A DNA stretch of 64,000 bases from Micromonospora tarapacensis (GCF_019697375.1 NZ_JAHCDI010000004.1:5257324-5321323); one strand, 5' to 3'; positions 36,621 through 44,950 are shown, counted from the stretch's first letter. The notes: generated by a model not told the origin, from the sequence alone. Numbers and translations are program-made.

Positions 36621-37993
36621 CAAGCCCCCAGCAGGCTCTGGCCGCAGACCCGGACCACGTTGCCGCTGACCGCACCCGACGCGGGCCAGGCCAGCCAGCC
36701 GATGGTCTCCGCGACGTCCACCGGCAGCCCACCCTGGGAGAGGCTGTTCATCCGGCGCCCCGCCTCGCGCAGCATCAGCGGAATGCGGGCGGTCAGCCGG
36801 GTCTCGACGAACCCGGGCGCGACCGCGTTGACGCTGATCTGCCGCTCCCGCAGCGCCGGGGCGAGCGACTCGACCAACCCGATCACCCCCGCCTTGCTGG
36901 TGGCGTAGTTGGTCTGGCCCCGGTTGCCGGCGATCCCGGCGATGGAGGACACGCCGACGATCCGGCCGCCGGCCGGGATCAGTCCGCGTTCCAGCAGCAG
37001 GTCGTTGATCCGTTCCTGACTGGACAGGTTCACGTCGACGACCTGGTCCCACCGGTCGGCGTCCATCCGGCCGAGGGTCTTGTCCCGGGTGATGCCGGCG
37101 TTGTGCACCACCACGTCGACCCGGCCGTGCCGGCCCGCCAGGTGCTCGGCGAGCCGGGCCGGCGCGTCGGCGGCGGTCAGGTCGAGCTGCACGGCGCTGC
37201 CGCCGATCTCGTTGGCCACGCCGGCCAGCTCGTCACCGGCCGCCGGGACGTCCAGCGCGACCACGGTCGCGCCGTCGCGGGCCAGCACCCGGGCCAGCGC
37301 CGCACCGATGCCCCGGGCCGCGCCGGTGACCAGCACCACCTGCCCGTCGAGCGGGCGGTCCCAGTCGACCGGGGCGGTCGCCTGTCCGGCGCCGATCCGG
37401 ATCACCTGGCCCGAGACGTACGCCGACCGGCCGGACAGCAGGAACCGCAGGGTCGCCTCCAGGCTGGTCCAGGTGCCTGCGTCGGCCGCGCGGGTGACGT
37501 GCACCAGTTGCGCGGTGATGCCCCGGCCGAACTCCTTGCCGACGCTGCGGGTGAGCCCCTCCAGGGCCCGCTGGGCGGTCGCCTCGCGCGGCGTGGCGCA
37601 CTCGGCCGGCGGGGTGCCCAGCACGATCACCCGCCCGCTGGGCTGCACCGCCCGGGCCTGGGGGTGGAAGAAGTCGTAGAGCTGCCGCAGTCCCGACGAG
37701 TCGGTGATGCCGGTAGCGTCGTAGACGAGGGCGGCGCTCTCCGGCGTACGGCCGGTTGCCGGGTCGGGCACGGCGGTGGCCGGATCGCGCAGGGCGAGCC
37801 CGGCGGCGGCCAGCATCTTGCCCACCGGGTCGGCGAGCCGTCCTCCGGCGGCGGCGCCGAGCAGGGCCAGCCCGGGCAGGATCGGCTCGCCGGGTGCGTG
37901 TCGGCGCAGTCGCGGCGGATCGGGCAGCCCGAGGCGCTTGACCAGCGCCCGCCCGGCGCCCGACTGGACGAAGCTCGCGTACCTGTCGGTCAT
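36620..37993 (-). CDS. fabG: High-molecular-weight 3-oxoacyl-[ACP/CoA] reductase, FabG4-like
   Basis: A 457-residue reductase. It has the FabG4 layout: an N-terminal flavodoxin-like Rossmann domain (1-200) without a nucleotide motif and a C-terminal SDR domain with TGAARGIG (about residue 225), VHNAGIT, Ser in VGVSSIAG and YATSK, then NAVAPGFVETRLT. Mycobacterial FabG4 is about 454 residues and NADH-dependent. ATG 37993. It is divergent from fadA with a palindrome between them. Confidence 0.92.
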   Translation of the reverse strand: MTDRYASFVQSGAGRALVKRLGLPDPPRLRRHAPGEPILPGLALLGAAAGGRLADPVGKMLAAAGLALRDPATAVPDPATGRTPESAALVYDATGITDSSGLRQLYDFFHPQARAVQPSGRVIVLGTPPAECATPREATAQRALEGLTRSVGKEFGRGITAQLVHVTRAADAGTWTSLEATLRFLLSGRSAYVSGQVIRIGAGQATAPVDWDRPLDGQVVLVTGAARGIGAALARVLARDGATVVALDVPAAGDELAGVANEIGGSAVQLDLTAADAPARLAEHLAGRHGRVDVVVHNAGITRDKTLGRMDADRWDQVVDVNLSSQERINDLLLERGLIPAGGRIVGVSSIAGIAGNRGQTNYATSKAGVIGLVESLAPALRERQISVNAVAPGFVETRLTARIPLMLREAGRRMNSLSQGGLPVDVAETIGWLAWPASGAVSGNVVRVCGQSLLGA

Positions 37994-38002
37994 AGGCGTA
38001 GC

Positions 38003-38016
38003 CTACTGGCGAGTAA
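38003..38016. promoter_or_regulatory. Candidate operator between fabG and fadA
   Basis: cTACT-GGCG-AGTAa, a perfect TACT/AGTA dyad. It lies 10 bases from the fabG start and 32 from fadA. It shares nine of 14 positions with the 29955-29968 core in front of the TetR gene. Confidence 0.5.
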
Positions 38017-38047
38017 GGTGCGGGCAACACTCCTGAGGAGGCGGATC

Positions 38048-39340
38048 GTGCAGAACGTTCGACGGGTCGCGGTCATCGGCGGCAACCGGATCCCCTTCGC
38101 CCGCTCCAACTCGCGCTACGCCAGCGCCACCAACTCCGACCTGCTCGGCGCCGCCCTGGACGGGCTGATCGCCCGGTTCGGGCTGGCCGGCCAGCAGGTC
38201 GGCGAGGTGGTCGCCGGGGCGGTGCTCAAGCACTCGAAGGACTTCAACCTCACCCGCGAGGTGGTGCTCGGCTCGAAGCTCGACCCGCGCACCCCCGCGT
38301 ACGACATCCAGCAGGCCTGCGGCACCGGCCTGGAAGCGGCGATCCTGGTCGCCAACAAGATCGCCCTCGGCCAGCTCGAGGTCGGCATAGCCGGCGGCGT
38401 CGACACCACCTCCGACGCCCCGCTCGCGGTCAACGAGGACATGCGCCGCACGCTGCTCAAGCTCAACTCCGCCCGCACCCTCGGCGAGCGGCTGCGGATC
38501 GCCGCCCGGCTGCGTCCGGCCCAGCCGTTCAGGCCGGAGATCCCGCGCAACGCCGAGCCCCGGACCGGGCTGTCCATGGGTGAGCACGCCGCGCAGACGG
38601 CGCTGCGCTGGAACATCGACCGGCGGGCCCAGGACGAACTGGCACTGCGCTCGCACCGGCGGCTCGCCGCCGCGTACGACAAGGGGTTCTTCGACGACCT
38701 GATGACCCCGTACCTGGGGCTGACCCGGGACCAGAATCTCCGCCCGGACACCACGCTGGAGAAGCTCGGCGCGCTCAAGCCCGCCTTCGGTGCCAACGGG
38801 CCGGACGCCGAGCGGGCCACCATGACCGCCGGGAACTCCTCGCCGCTGACCGACGGCGCCTCCACCGTCCTGCTGGCCAGTGAGGAGTGGGCGCGCGAGC
38901 ACAACCTGCCGGTGCTGGCCTGGTTCTCCTGGTCGGAGACCGCCGCGGTGGACTTCGTGCACGGCGACGAGGGCCTGCTGATGGCCCCCGCGTACGCGGT
39001 GCCCCGGCTGCTCGCCCGGGCCGGGCTCACCCTCCAGGACTTCGACTACTACGAGATCCACGAGGCGTTCGCCGCGCAGGTGCTGGCCACCCTGAGCGCC
39101 TGGGAGTCGAAGGAGTTCTGCGTCGACCGGTTGGGTCTGGACGCCCCGCTCGGCACCATCGACACCGACCGGCTCAACGTGAACGGCTCGTCGCTGGCCG
39201 TCGGGCACCCGTTCGCCGCCACCGGCGGCCGGATCGTGGCCACCCTGGCCAAGCTGCTCGCGTCCAAGGGCAGTGGTCGCGGGCTCATCTCGATCTGCGC
39301 GGCCGGCGGCCAGGGCGTCACCGCCATCCTGGAACGCTGA
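38048..39340 (+). CDS. fadA: Acetyl-CoA C-acyltransferase (thiolase), FadA2-like
   Basis: A 430-residue thiolase, catalysing the last step of beta-oxidation or its reverse. Catalytic Cys in QQACGTGLEA, His in NGSSLAVGHPFAATGGR, and C-terminal Cys in CAAGGQG are all in place. GTG 38048 has GAGGAG upstream; ORFs that begin earlier run antisense to fabG and are rejected. Divergent from fabG as in mycobacterial fabG4/fadA2. Confidence 0.93.
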   Translation: MQNVRRVAVIGGNRIPFARSNSRYASATNSDLLGAALDGLIARFGLAGQQVGEVVAGAVLKHSKDFNLTREVVLGSKLDPRTPAYDIQQACGTGLEAAILVANKIALGQLEVGIAGGVDTTSDAPLAVNEDMRRTLLKLNSARTLGERLRIAARLRPAQPFRPEIPRNAEPRTGLSMGEHAAQTALRWNIDRRAQDELALRSHRRLAAAYDKGFFDDLMTPYLGLTRDQNLRPDTTLEKLGALKPAFGANGPDAERATMTAGNSSPLTDGASTVLLASEEWAREHNLPVLAWFSWSETAAVDFVHGDEGLLMAPAYAVPRLLARAGLTLQDFDYYEIHEAFAAQVLATLSAWESKEFCVDRLGLDAPLGTIDTDRLNVNGSSLAVGHPFAATGGRIVATLAKLLASKGSGRGLISICAAGGQGVTAILER

Positions 39341-39589
39341 CCCGCCGGCCGCGCTCCAGGTCACCGGAGGCCGGGCCCTCGTCATTCCGTGCCGGGCGGC
39401 GTCTCGCCGTGCCGGGCCTCACCATGCTGCGCGCTGACCGAGGTCAGCCGCGGTTACCGGCTGCCATCACGCCCCGGCAGCGACCTTTGGTGACCGCCCT
39501 GCCGATCGGCGTATGTACATAAGTGAGCAGACGGTTACTCCCGCGGCAGACATCGTTGTCCTACCAGATGTCGCGAGGGAGGTGATGTC
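39341..39589. promoter_or_regulatory. Promoter region of the small-peptide/M50 locus
   Basis: 249 bases without a gene. The 3' half contains a perfect palindrome TATGTACATA (39512-39521) then AGTGAGCAGACGGTTACT, an AT-rich stretch in a GC-rich setting, followed by a strong ribosome site. A regulator site is plausible; nothing else was seen. Confidence 0.4.
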
Positions 39590-39664
39590 ATGAAGAAGCT
39601 CACGGTTCGCCGGCTGGAGTCGGTGAAGACCAGCGCTGTCGCTGCTGCGTGTGTCGTCTCCTGA
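39590..39664 (+). CDS. 24-residue peptide, candidate RiPP precursor
   Basis: Reads MKKLTVRRLESVKTSAVAA then ACVVS and stop. It has a perfect GAGGGAGG ribosome site six bases upstream and G/C-rich third codon positions, so it looks translated. The first half is basic and amphipathic like a short leader; the second half holds Thr, Ser, Ala and one Cys. It precedes, on the same strand, a strong stem-loop and then a PqqD-M50 protease gene, the usual order for a ribosomally made, processed peptide. No modifying enzyme other than the protease is next to it. Too short for routine gene finders. The peptide class is unknown. Confidence 0.6.
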   Translation: MKKLTVRRLESVKTSAVAAACVVS

Positions 39665-39682
39665 CGGTGACGCCACCAACCT

Positions 39683-39723
39683 GAAGGCCGGCACCCGGAC
39701 GGTAACGCCGGGTGCCGGCCTTC
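39683..39723 (+). terminator. Strong stem-loop between peptide gene and M50 gene
   Basis: 16-bp perfect stem (39683-39698 with 39708-39723), nine-base loop, no following T-run. It probably lets most transcripts end after the peptide, giving excess precursor over protease. Confidence 0.75.
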
Positions 39724-39763
39724 ATCGACCCGCCTGCGAAATGAGCGAAAAGGACGACGATCC

Positions 39764-41125
39764 ATGGCCGGCTACCCGTCAGACACACTTGTCAGAGTGC
39801 GCCCCTTCGACCACCGACCGGAGGGCGACACCGTCATCATCGGCGACGTCGAACGGCAGGTGTTCCTGTCGATCCCCGCCGAAGGGCTGGACCTCCTCCA
39901 ATCGCTCGCCGCCGGCAAATCGGTGGGCGAGGCGGTCCGCCTGTACGAGCAGAAGTACGCCGAGACGCCCGACATCACCGACTTCCTGGACGCCCTCGGC
40001 GACGAGGGCTTCATCGAGATCGACGAGAAGGTCGCGGCTGCCGTCGCCGGTCCGGTCGCCGCCGCGGATCCGGCTCGCCGGCCCCGGCGTAGCTACAGCC
40101 TGAACTGGCTCAGCCCCACCATCGCCCGCCGCCTGGTCAGCCTCCCGGTGCTGATCGCCTGCGTCCTGATCATCGCGACCGGTGTGTACCTCGCCTCGGA
40201 CGATCCGGACGTGCTGCCGACGCCCGGCGAGACGCTGCTGTTCCCCATCCACTTCGCAGCCCTGACCTGGGCGACGTTCATCCTGACACTGGCCGGGGTC
40301 GCGATCCACGAAGCCGCTCACATGGTCGCGGCGCGGGCGGCCGGCGTGCCGTCGAGGCTCGTCATCGGCAACCAGCTGTACGTGTTGGTGGTCCAGACCG
40401 ACATGAGCGGCATCTGGATGGCGCCGAGGCGCCAGCGCTTCGTCGCGTTCATCTCCGGCACGCTCATCGACGGTGTACTGGCCTCGTCCTTCGTGCTCGC
40501 CCTGTGGGCGAACCGGCACGGTTTCCTTCAGCTGCCGGAATGGGCCGCGCTGCTGCTGACGGCGCTGCTGTTCACGTACCTGGTCCGGATCATCTGGCAG
40601 TCGTTCCTGTTCATGCGGACCGACGGCTACTACATCGTCGCCACGGCGCTCGGGTGCCGGAACCTGATGGCCGACACCGAGAACTTCCTGCGCAACGTGG
40701 TCGCGCGGGTACTGAGGCGCAGGACCCGGGTGGACCAGTCTGGTGTGCCCAAGCGGGAGATGCGGATAGTCCGGTTGTACTCGCTCGCCTGGCTCAGCGG
40801 ACGTCTGATAGCGCTCATGATGCTGGTCTTCGTCGGTATCCCGCTGCTGTGGGGTTTCCTGTACCAGTTCATCCTCTTCGCCTCCGGCCAGGACTCCCTG
40901 ATGGGTTCCCTGGACTTCGCCACCATTGCGATCATCGGCGTGCTCCTCGACGGTGGCGGCCTGCTGCTGTGGGGTCGCAGCCTCTACCGGGGCGCCCAGG
41001 AGCGGCGCCGCCGGCAGGCCATCCTGTCGGCCCGGGCCACGGCCCGAGCGGCAGCCCCCGCAGCGCCGGCGACTACCACCGCGGCCCTCGCGGCGCCGGT
41101 CGTGGAACCGAGCGGCCAGCAGTGA
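39764..41125 (+). CDS. PqqD/RRE-domain M50 zinc metalloprotease, membrane
   Basis: A 453-residue protein. Residues ~8-90 form a PqqD-like RiPP recognition element (GDTVIIGDVERQVFLSIPAEGLDLLQSLAAGKSVGEAVRLYEQKY). Then come at least six membrane helices with the intramembrane zinc motif HEAAH at 182-186 in the sequence GVAIHEAAHMVAARAAG. Arrangement is that of peptide zinc metalloproteases that cut RiPP leaders (YydH-type). The C-terminus is a Pro/Ala-rich tail. It should recognise the 24-residue peptide upstream via the RRE and cleave at the membrane. No ABC exporter is adjacent. Confidence 0.85.
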   Translation: MAGYPSDTLVRVRPFDHRPEGDTVIIGDVERQVFLSIPAEGLDLLQSLAAGKSVGEAVRLYEQKYAETPDITDFLDALGDEGFIEIDEKVAAAVAGPVAAADPARRPRRSYSLNWLSPTIARRLVSLPVLIACVLIIATGVYLASDDPDVLPTPGETLLFPIHFAALTWATFILTLAGVAIHEAAHMVAARAAGVPSRLVIGNQLYVLVVQTDMSGIWMAPRRQRFVAFISGTLIDGVLASSFVLALWANRHGFLQLPEWAALLLTALLFTYLVRIIWQSFLFMRTDGYYIVATALGCRNLMADTENFLRNVVARVLRRRTRVDQSGVPKREMRIVRLYSLAWLSGRLIALMMLVFVGIPLLWGFLYQFILFASGQDSLMGSLDFATIAIIGVLLDGGGLLLWGRSLYRGAQERRRRQAILSARATARAAAPAAPATTTAALAAPVVEPSGQQ

Positions 41126-41192
41126 ACCTCGCCGACTCCGCTTGCGGCCCGTCGTGGCCGCAAGCGGAGGTCGCGGGGCGTGGCCGGGCAGG

Positions 41193-41939
41193 TCAGCCGG
41201 TCGGACGCAGGCCCATCCGTTCCATGATGTATCCGACGATGAGGCGGGGGTTGGCGACGATCGCCCCGCACGGCGCCCGCCGGATCATCTTGCGGTCGGT
41301 GAAGCGCTGGAGGAACAGGCCGACCCGGGAACGGGTCGTGCCGATCATCGCGGCGTAGTCCTCGTGGCGGAGTTTCAGGCCGATCCGGATGTCCTGACCG
41401 GTCCTCGTGCCGAAGCTCTGGGTCAAGTCGAGCAGGCGCATCGCCAGCCGGGCCTCGCTGTCGGAGGTGACATGCTGTAACAGCAGGGACCGGTGACGGC
41501 GGGCTTTCAATATTTGACTGTGCTGCCACACGTCGAAGACATTCGCCTCGCGCAGAAGGCCATGGAGAACGCCGCTCTCCATCACGATCAGTCTGGTGGG
41601 TGTGATGGCGGCGGGAGTGTACTGACTCGGCATTCCGGGAAGCGAATCCTCGCCGAAGTACTCGTTTGCCGACAACACGTCAAGAATGGTCCGCCGCCCG
41701 GTCGGAGAATAGTGTTCCAGGCAGATCGCACCGGTCTCGATGAGATAGACGCGGCTATCGGTCGCGCCCGGCTGGTGGAGCAGTTCACCGTCGGCCAGTT
41801 CGACCCGGCGGGTCGGGACGGCCCGCGTGTGGAGGGTGGATTTTATGCCCTTCATCAGCCGAGAAGAGAGCTCCGATCCTCGCGGAACGAGCATGTCGTC
41901 GAGGACCCTCGTGGCGGTCCCCGTGCTGGCCATGGTCAT
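41193..41939 (-). CDS. Crp/Fnr-family transcriptional regulator
   Basis: A 248-residue cyclic-nucleotide-binding-domain protein (LIETGAICLEHYSPTGRRTILDVLSANEYFGEDSL) with a C-terminal winged helix (LKLRHEDYAAMIGTTRSRVGLFLQRFTDRKMI). Lacks the Cys set of Fnr. ATG 41939 sits just after AAGAAGAG. Convergent with the M50 gene. A possible small peptide gene lies 27 bases upstream on the same strand, so it may belong to this peptide system. Confidence 0.88.
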   Translation of the reverse strand: MTMASTGTATRVLDDMLVPRGSELSSRLMKGIKSTLHTRAVPTRRVELADGELLHQPGATDSRVYLIETGAICLEHYSPTGRRTILDVLSANEYFGEDSLPGMPSQYTPAAITPTRLIVMESGVLHGLLREANVFDVWQHSQILKARRHRSLLLQHVTSDSEARLAMRLLDLTQSFGTRTGQDIRIGLKLRHEDYAAMIGTTRSRVGLFLQRFTDRKMIRRAPCGAIVANPRLIVGYIMERMGLRPTG

Positions 41940-41966
41940 CTCTTCTTTCACCGTCCAGACATGTCG

Positions 41967-42072
41967 TCAGCTCGGAACCGGCAGCGAGAACGCTGTCCTG
42001 CGGCGGGCGGTGGGTCCGTGCGGGAGGTCGGCGGAGGACTCGAAGAGTTGCTTGCGCAGCGACAGGTGCCAT
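41967..42072 (-). CDS. Possible second small peptide gene, frame disturbed at its start
   Basis: After an excellent AAGGGAGG site and an ATG at 42072, one base too many is present; shifting frame by one gives a 33-residue peptide reading HLSLRKQLFESSADLPHG, ending FSLPVPS at TGA 41967. That frame has mostly G/C third positions, unlike the frame of the ATG itself. Its start resembles the other peptide's leader (LTVRRLES versus LSLRKQLFES). 27 bases separate it from the Crp-family gene. Low certainty: a wrong base or an unusual start is required. Confidence 0.35.
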
Positions 42073-42409
42073 CAACCTCCCTTCGAGGTTCATCGATTCC
42101 ACTGCCGCTGTGGTTACTTACGGCTGCTAACATCCCGGCGACGGTGAACGCCATCACATCGGTTGGTCGGTGTGTTCGGTGTCAGACACACAGCGGTCCT
42201 CCCAGGCATCCATGCCGGACTGCTAATGATCTTCATTCCCGTTCCCGTAACGCTAGCGAGTTGATCGCCTGTCCGTCTGTCGCGCGTTTAACCTTCTCCG
42301 CCGAACCGAACGGTTCTCGAAATGTGTCCGCCCGGCCAGGTTTGCTCAAGGCGCGATTGGTGCAATATTGTCCCGTTTTGCCGGCGGGGTGACCGCGCCG
42401 AAGGCCCCC
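42073..42409. other. Intergenic region, no gene seen
   Basis: About 340 bases. It is less GC-rich than the window average, contains GTGT-CAG-ACAC (42178-42188) and AT-rich stretches suited to promoters for the leftward peptide/Crp unit and for purB. I see no supported gene. Confidence 0.5.
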
Positions 42410-42493
42410 GATGTCGCTTCTCTGATGTCGCTTCTTCGGTGTAGGATCTCCTGTGTGAGGTCTTCCGTGTTGGGTCTCCGGTGTCGGGTCTTT
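42410..42493. repeat. Six tandem 14-bp repeats upstream of purB
   Basis: Six contiguous degenerate units: GATGTCGCTTCTCT, GATGTCGCTTCTTC, GGTGTAGGATCTCC, TGTGTGAGGTCTTC, CGTGTTGGGTCTCC, GGTGTCGGGTCTTT. Core: GTGTNGGGTCTTC. No spacers, so not CRISPR. Ends 79 bases before the purB start. Confidence 0.9.
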
Positions 42494-42572
42494 GGTGGTC
42501 CGGCAGAGATGGGCCGCATCCGCCAGCCGTACCCGAACGGGGGGCCGGACGCCGGTGCCGGAGAATGGGCGG

Positions 42573-43997
42573 GTGACGACGATCCCGAACGTGCTCGCCA
42601 GCCGGTACGCCTCGCCCGAGTTGGTGGCCCTCTGGTCCCCGGAGGAGAAGGTCCGCCTGGAGCGGCGGCTCTGGCTGGCCGTGCTCCGGGCCCAGCGGGA
42701 CCTCGGGGTGCCGGTGCCGGGCGGGGTGGTCGAGGCGTACGAGCGGGTGCTGCACGATGTCGACCTCGGCTCGATCGCGGCGCGGGAGCGGGTGACCCGC
42801 CACGACGTCAAGGCGCGGATCGAGGAGTTCAGCGCGCTCGCCGGGCACGAGCACGTGCACAAGGGGATGACCTCGCGGGACCTCACCGAGAACGTCGAGC
42901 AGCTTCAGGTGCGCCGGTCGCTGGAGCTGATCCGGGACCGGGTGGTGGCGACGCTGGCCCGGCTGGCCTGGCACGCCCACGAGTACTCCGACGTGGTGAT
43001 GGCCGGCCGGTCGCACAACGTGGCGGCGCAGGCGACCACGCTGGGCAAGCGCTTCGCGTCGGCCGCCGAGGAGCTGATGATCGCGTACGAGCGGCTGGAG
43101 GACCTGATCTCCTGGTACCCGCTGCGGGGGATCAAGGGCCCGGTGGGTACCGCCGCCGACCAGCTGGACCTCTTCGACGGCGACCCGGGCAAGGTGGCCG
43201 AGTTGGAGCGGCGGGTCGCCGAACACCTTGGCTTCAGCCGGGTACTGGACAGCGTCGGTCAGGTCTACCCGCGCTCGATCGACCTGGCCGTGATCTCCGC
43301 ACTGGCGCAACTGGCGGCGGCACCGTCGTCGCTGGCGACCACGATCCGGCTGATGGTCGGTCAGGAACTGGTCACCGAGGGCTTCAAGCCCGGCCAGGTC
43401 GGTTCCAGCGCGATGCCGCACAAGATGAACACCCGCTCGTCGGAGCGGGTGAACGGTTTTGCGGTGATCATCCGGGGCTACCTGTCGATGGTCGGAGAGT
43501 TGGCGGGTGACCAGTGGAACGAGGGGGACGTCTCCTGCTCGGTGGTGCGCCGGGTGGCCCTGCCGGACGCCTTCTTCGCCGCCGACGGGCTGTTCCAGAC
43601 GTTCCTCACCGTGCTGGACGAGTTCGGCGCGTACCCGGCGGTGATCAACCGGGAACTGGAGCGGTTCCTGCCGTTCCTGGCCACCACCAAGATCCTGGTG
43701 GCGGCGGTGCGCCGGGGTGTCGGCCGGGAGGCCGCGCACGAGGCGATCAAGGAGCACGCGGTCGCCGTGGCGCTGGCCATGCGCGAGAAGGCCACTCCCG
43801 ACAACGACCTCTTCGACCGCCTCGCCGCCGACCCCCGCCTCAACCTGACCCGTTCCGAGATCGACGCGCTGGTGGCCGACCGTGCGGCCTTCGTGGGCGC
43901 CGCCCCCGCCCAGATCCAGGCGGTCACGGCAAGGATCACCAAGATCGTCGAAGCCCACCCCGCCGCCGCCACCTACTCACCACCCCCCATCCTCTGA
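42573..43997 (+). CDS. purB: Adenylosuccinate lyase
   Basis: A 474-residue fumarase/aspartase-superfamily lyase acting at two purine steps (SAICAR to AICAR, adenylosuccinate to AMP). Signature GSSAMPHKMN is present, with the catalytic His regions KGMTSRDLTENVE and AGRSHNVAAQATT. Start GTG 42573 gives VTTIPNVLASRYAS; the opening at 42492 inside the tandem repeats is rejected. Followed by a degraded repeat and an unrelated gene rather than purC. Confidence 0.97.
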   Translation: MTTIPNVLASRYASPELVALWSPEEKVRLERRLWLAVLRAQRDLGVPVPGGVVEAYERVLHDVDLGSIAARERVTRHDVKARIEEFSALAGHEHVHKGMTSRDLTENVEQLQVRRSLELIRDRVVATLARLAWHAHEYSDVVMAGRSHNVAAQATTLGKRFASAAEELMIAYERLEDLISWYPLRGIKGPVGTAADQLDLFDGDPGKVAELERRVAEHLGFSRVLDSVGQVYPRSIDLAVISALAQLAAAPSSLATTIRLMVGQELVTEGFKPGQVGSSAMPHKMNTRSSERVNGFAVIIRGYLSMVGELAGDQWNEGDVSCSVVRRVALPDAFFAADGLFQTFLTVLDEFGAYPAVINRELERFLPFLATTKILVAAVRRGVGREAAHEAIKEHAVAVALAMREKATPDNDLFDRLAADPRLNLTRSEIDALVADRAAFVGAAPAQIQAVTARITKIVEAHPAAATYSPPPIL

Positions 43998-44102
43998 CCC
44001 CCACCGCCCCTCTCCAGGCGCAGTGATCAAGAAGTTCCGGCCGGATCCCGGCCACAACCTTCCCGACCAACCGGGCCGAGGGTCGGCGCGACCGGAGGTG
44101 GG

Positions 44103-44564
44103 TCAGGAGTCGCGGGTGGCCGTATCGGCGGAGGACGAGAGGTTGGGGGCGCTCGCCGGTTCGGCGATGCCGCCGGGTTCCTCGGCGAAGGCCGGCTCCT
44201 GGGCCGTCTCGGCCGCCACCAGCGGCTGGTCGGGGGGCATGATGTCGGGGACCTTGGGGACCACGATCACCGCCGTGCCGTAGGCGCAGATCTCCATCCA
44301 CATCTCGCCGCAGTCGCGGCTGTCGAACCGCATTCCGATCACGGCGTTCGCGCCGAGCCGCTGGGCCTCCTCGCCGAGCCGGGCGACCGAGTCGGTACGC
44401 CACCGGGTGAGGTTGTCCGGCGCCATCGGGTCGTACGCGCCTCCGCGCAGGTTCTTCACGCCCTCGCGGTAGGGGTTGCGGGTTCTGGCCATGGAGGAGA
44501 CCACCTCGCCGAGGATCTGGCGGATCTCGTAACCGGGTAGTTGATCCGTCGTCACGACCAGCAC
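44103..44564 (-). CDS. YbjQ-family (DUF74, heavy-metal-binding-like) protein
   Basis: A 153-residue protein (from GTG 44564; GTG 44555 also possible). The YbjQ core is clear: VTTDQLPGYEIRQILGEVVSSMARTRNP, EEAQRLGANAVIGMRFDSRDCG, YGTAVIVVP. The family forms ring-like pentamers of unknown function. A non-conserved acidic tail of ~45 residues follows. Convergent with purB. Confidence 0.85.
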   Translation of the reverse strand: MLVVTTDQLPGYEIRQILGEVVSSMARTRNPYREGVKNLRGGAYDPMAPDNLTRWRTDSVARLGEEAQRLGANAVIGMRFDSRDCGEMWMEICAYGTAVIVVPKVPDIMPPDQPLVAAETAQEPAFAEEPGGIAEPASAPNLSSSADTATRDS

Positions 44565-44638
44565 GGTTCCGATGCTGGCAGGCTCGACTGCGGCACATCG
44601 TGAGCCGTGTTCACCTGCCCGGATGCTGAAAAACGACG

Positions 44639-44677
44639 CGGCGCGGACGGCGGGCGCGTAGCCCACCATCCGCGCCG
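44639..44677. terminator. Hairpin containing the 23-bp repeat, copy B
   Basis: CGGCGCGGA (44639-44647) pairs with TCCGCGCCG (44669-44677). It includes 44645-44667, identical to 24871-24893. It lies after the minus-strand fragment that stops at 44694. Confidence 0.7.
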
Positions 44678-44693
44678 CCGGGGGCGCTAACCG

Positions 44694-44940
44694 TCAGACA
44701 CCGGCCACCGAGGTGATCCAGGCCCGGTTGTACGCGACGCTGCCGTAGATCTGGATGTTCACGCCGTCGGCGGTGGAGGCCACCCCGACCTGCCCGCCGT
44801 ACGTGTCGCTGACGCTGTTGCTGGTGGCGAGGGTGACGTAGCCGGTGCTCACCGAGCTGGACAGCCGCATCAGGGCCAGGTCGTAGCGGCCGTAGGTGGC
44901 GCTGGGGGTGGCGCTGGGGGTGGCGTCGACTCCGACCCGC
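44694..44940 (-). pseudogene. 3' fragment of a secreted or surface protein
   Basis: About 80 residues without a start codon: a Thr-Pro-Ser linker ([11 protein letters not shown], from a 12-bp tandem repeat) followed by YGRYDLALMRLSSSV and a beta-rich end ...YNRAWITSVAGV. The DLALMRL segment recalls trypsin-fold proteases but the rest does not, so I do not assign a family. The upstream part is missing; two 18-bp direct repeats lie at the break. Confidence 0.45.
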
Positions 44941-44950
44941 CGGGAGCCCG

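Noticed and set aside
36368..39340. 990-residue plus-strand frame ending in the thiolase
   Set aside because: First two-thirds is antisense to fabG/MaoC; the thiolase starts at 38048.
42410..42493. Tandem repeats as CRISPR
   Set aside because: Units are contiguous, 14 bp, without spacers and no cas genes nearby.
44694..44940. Trypsin-like protease call for the gene fragment
   Set aside because: Only one short segment resembles trypsin; the remainder lacks GDSGG and the expected length.
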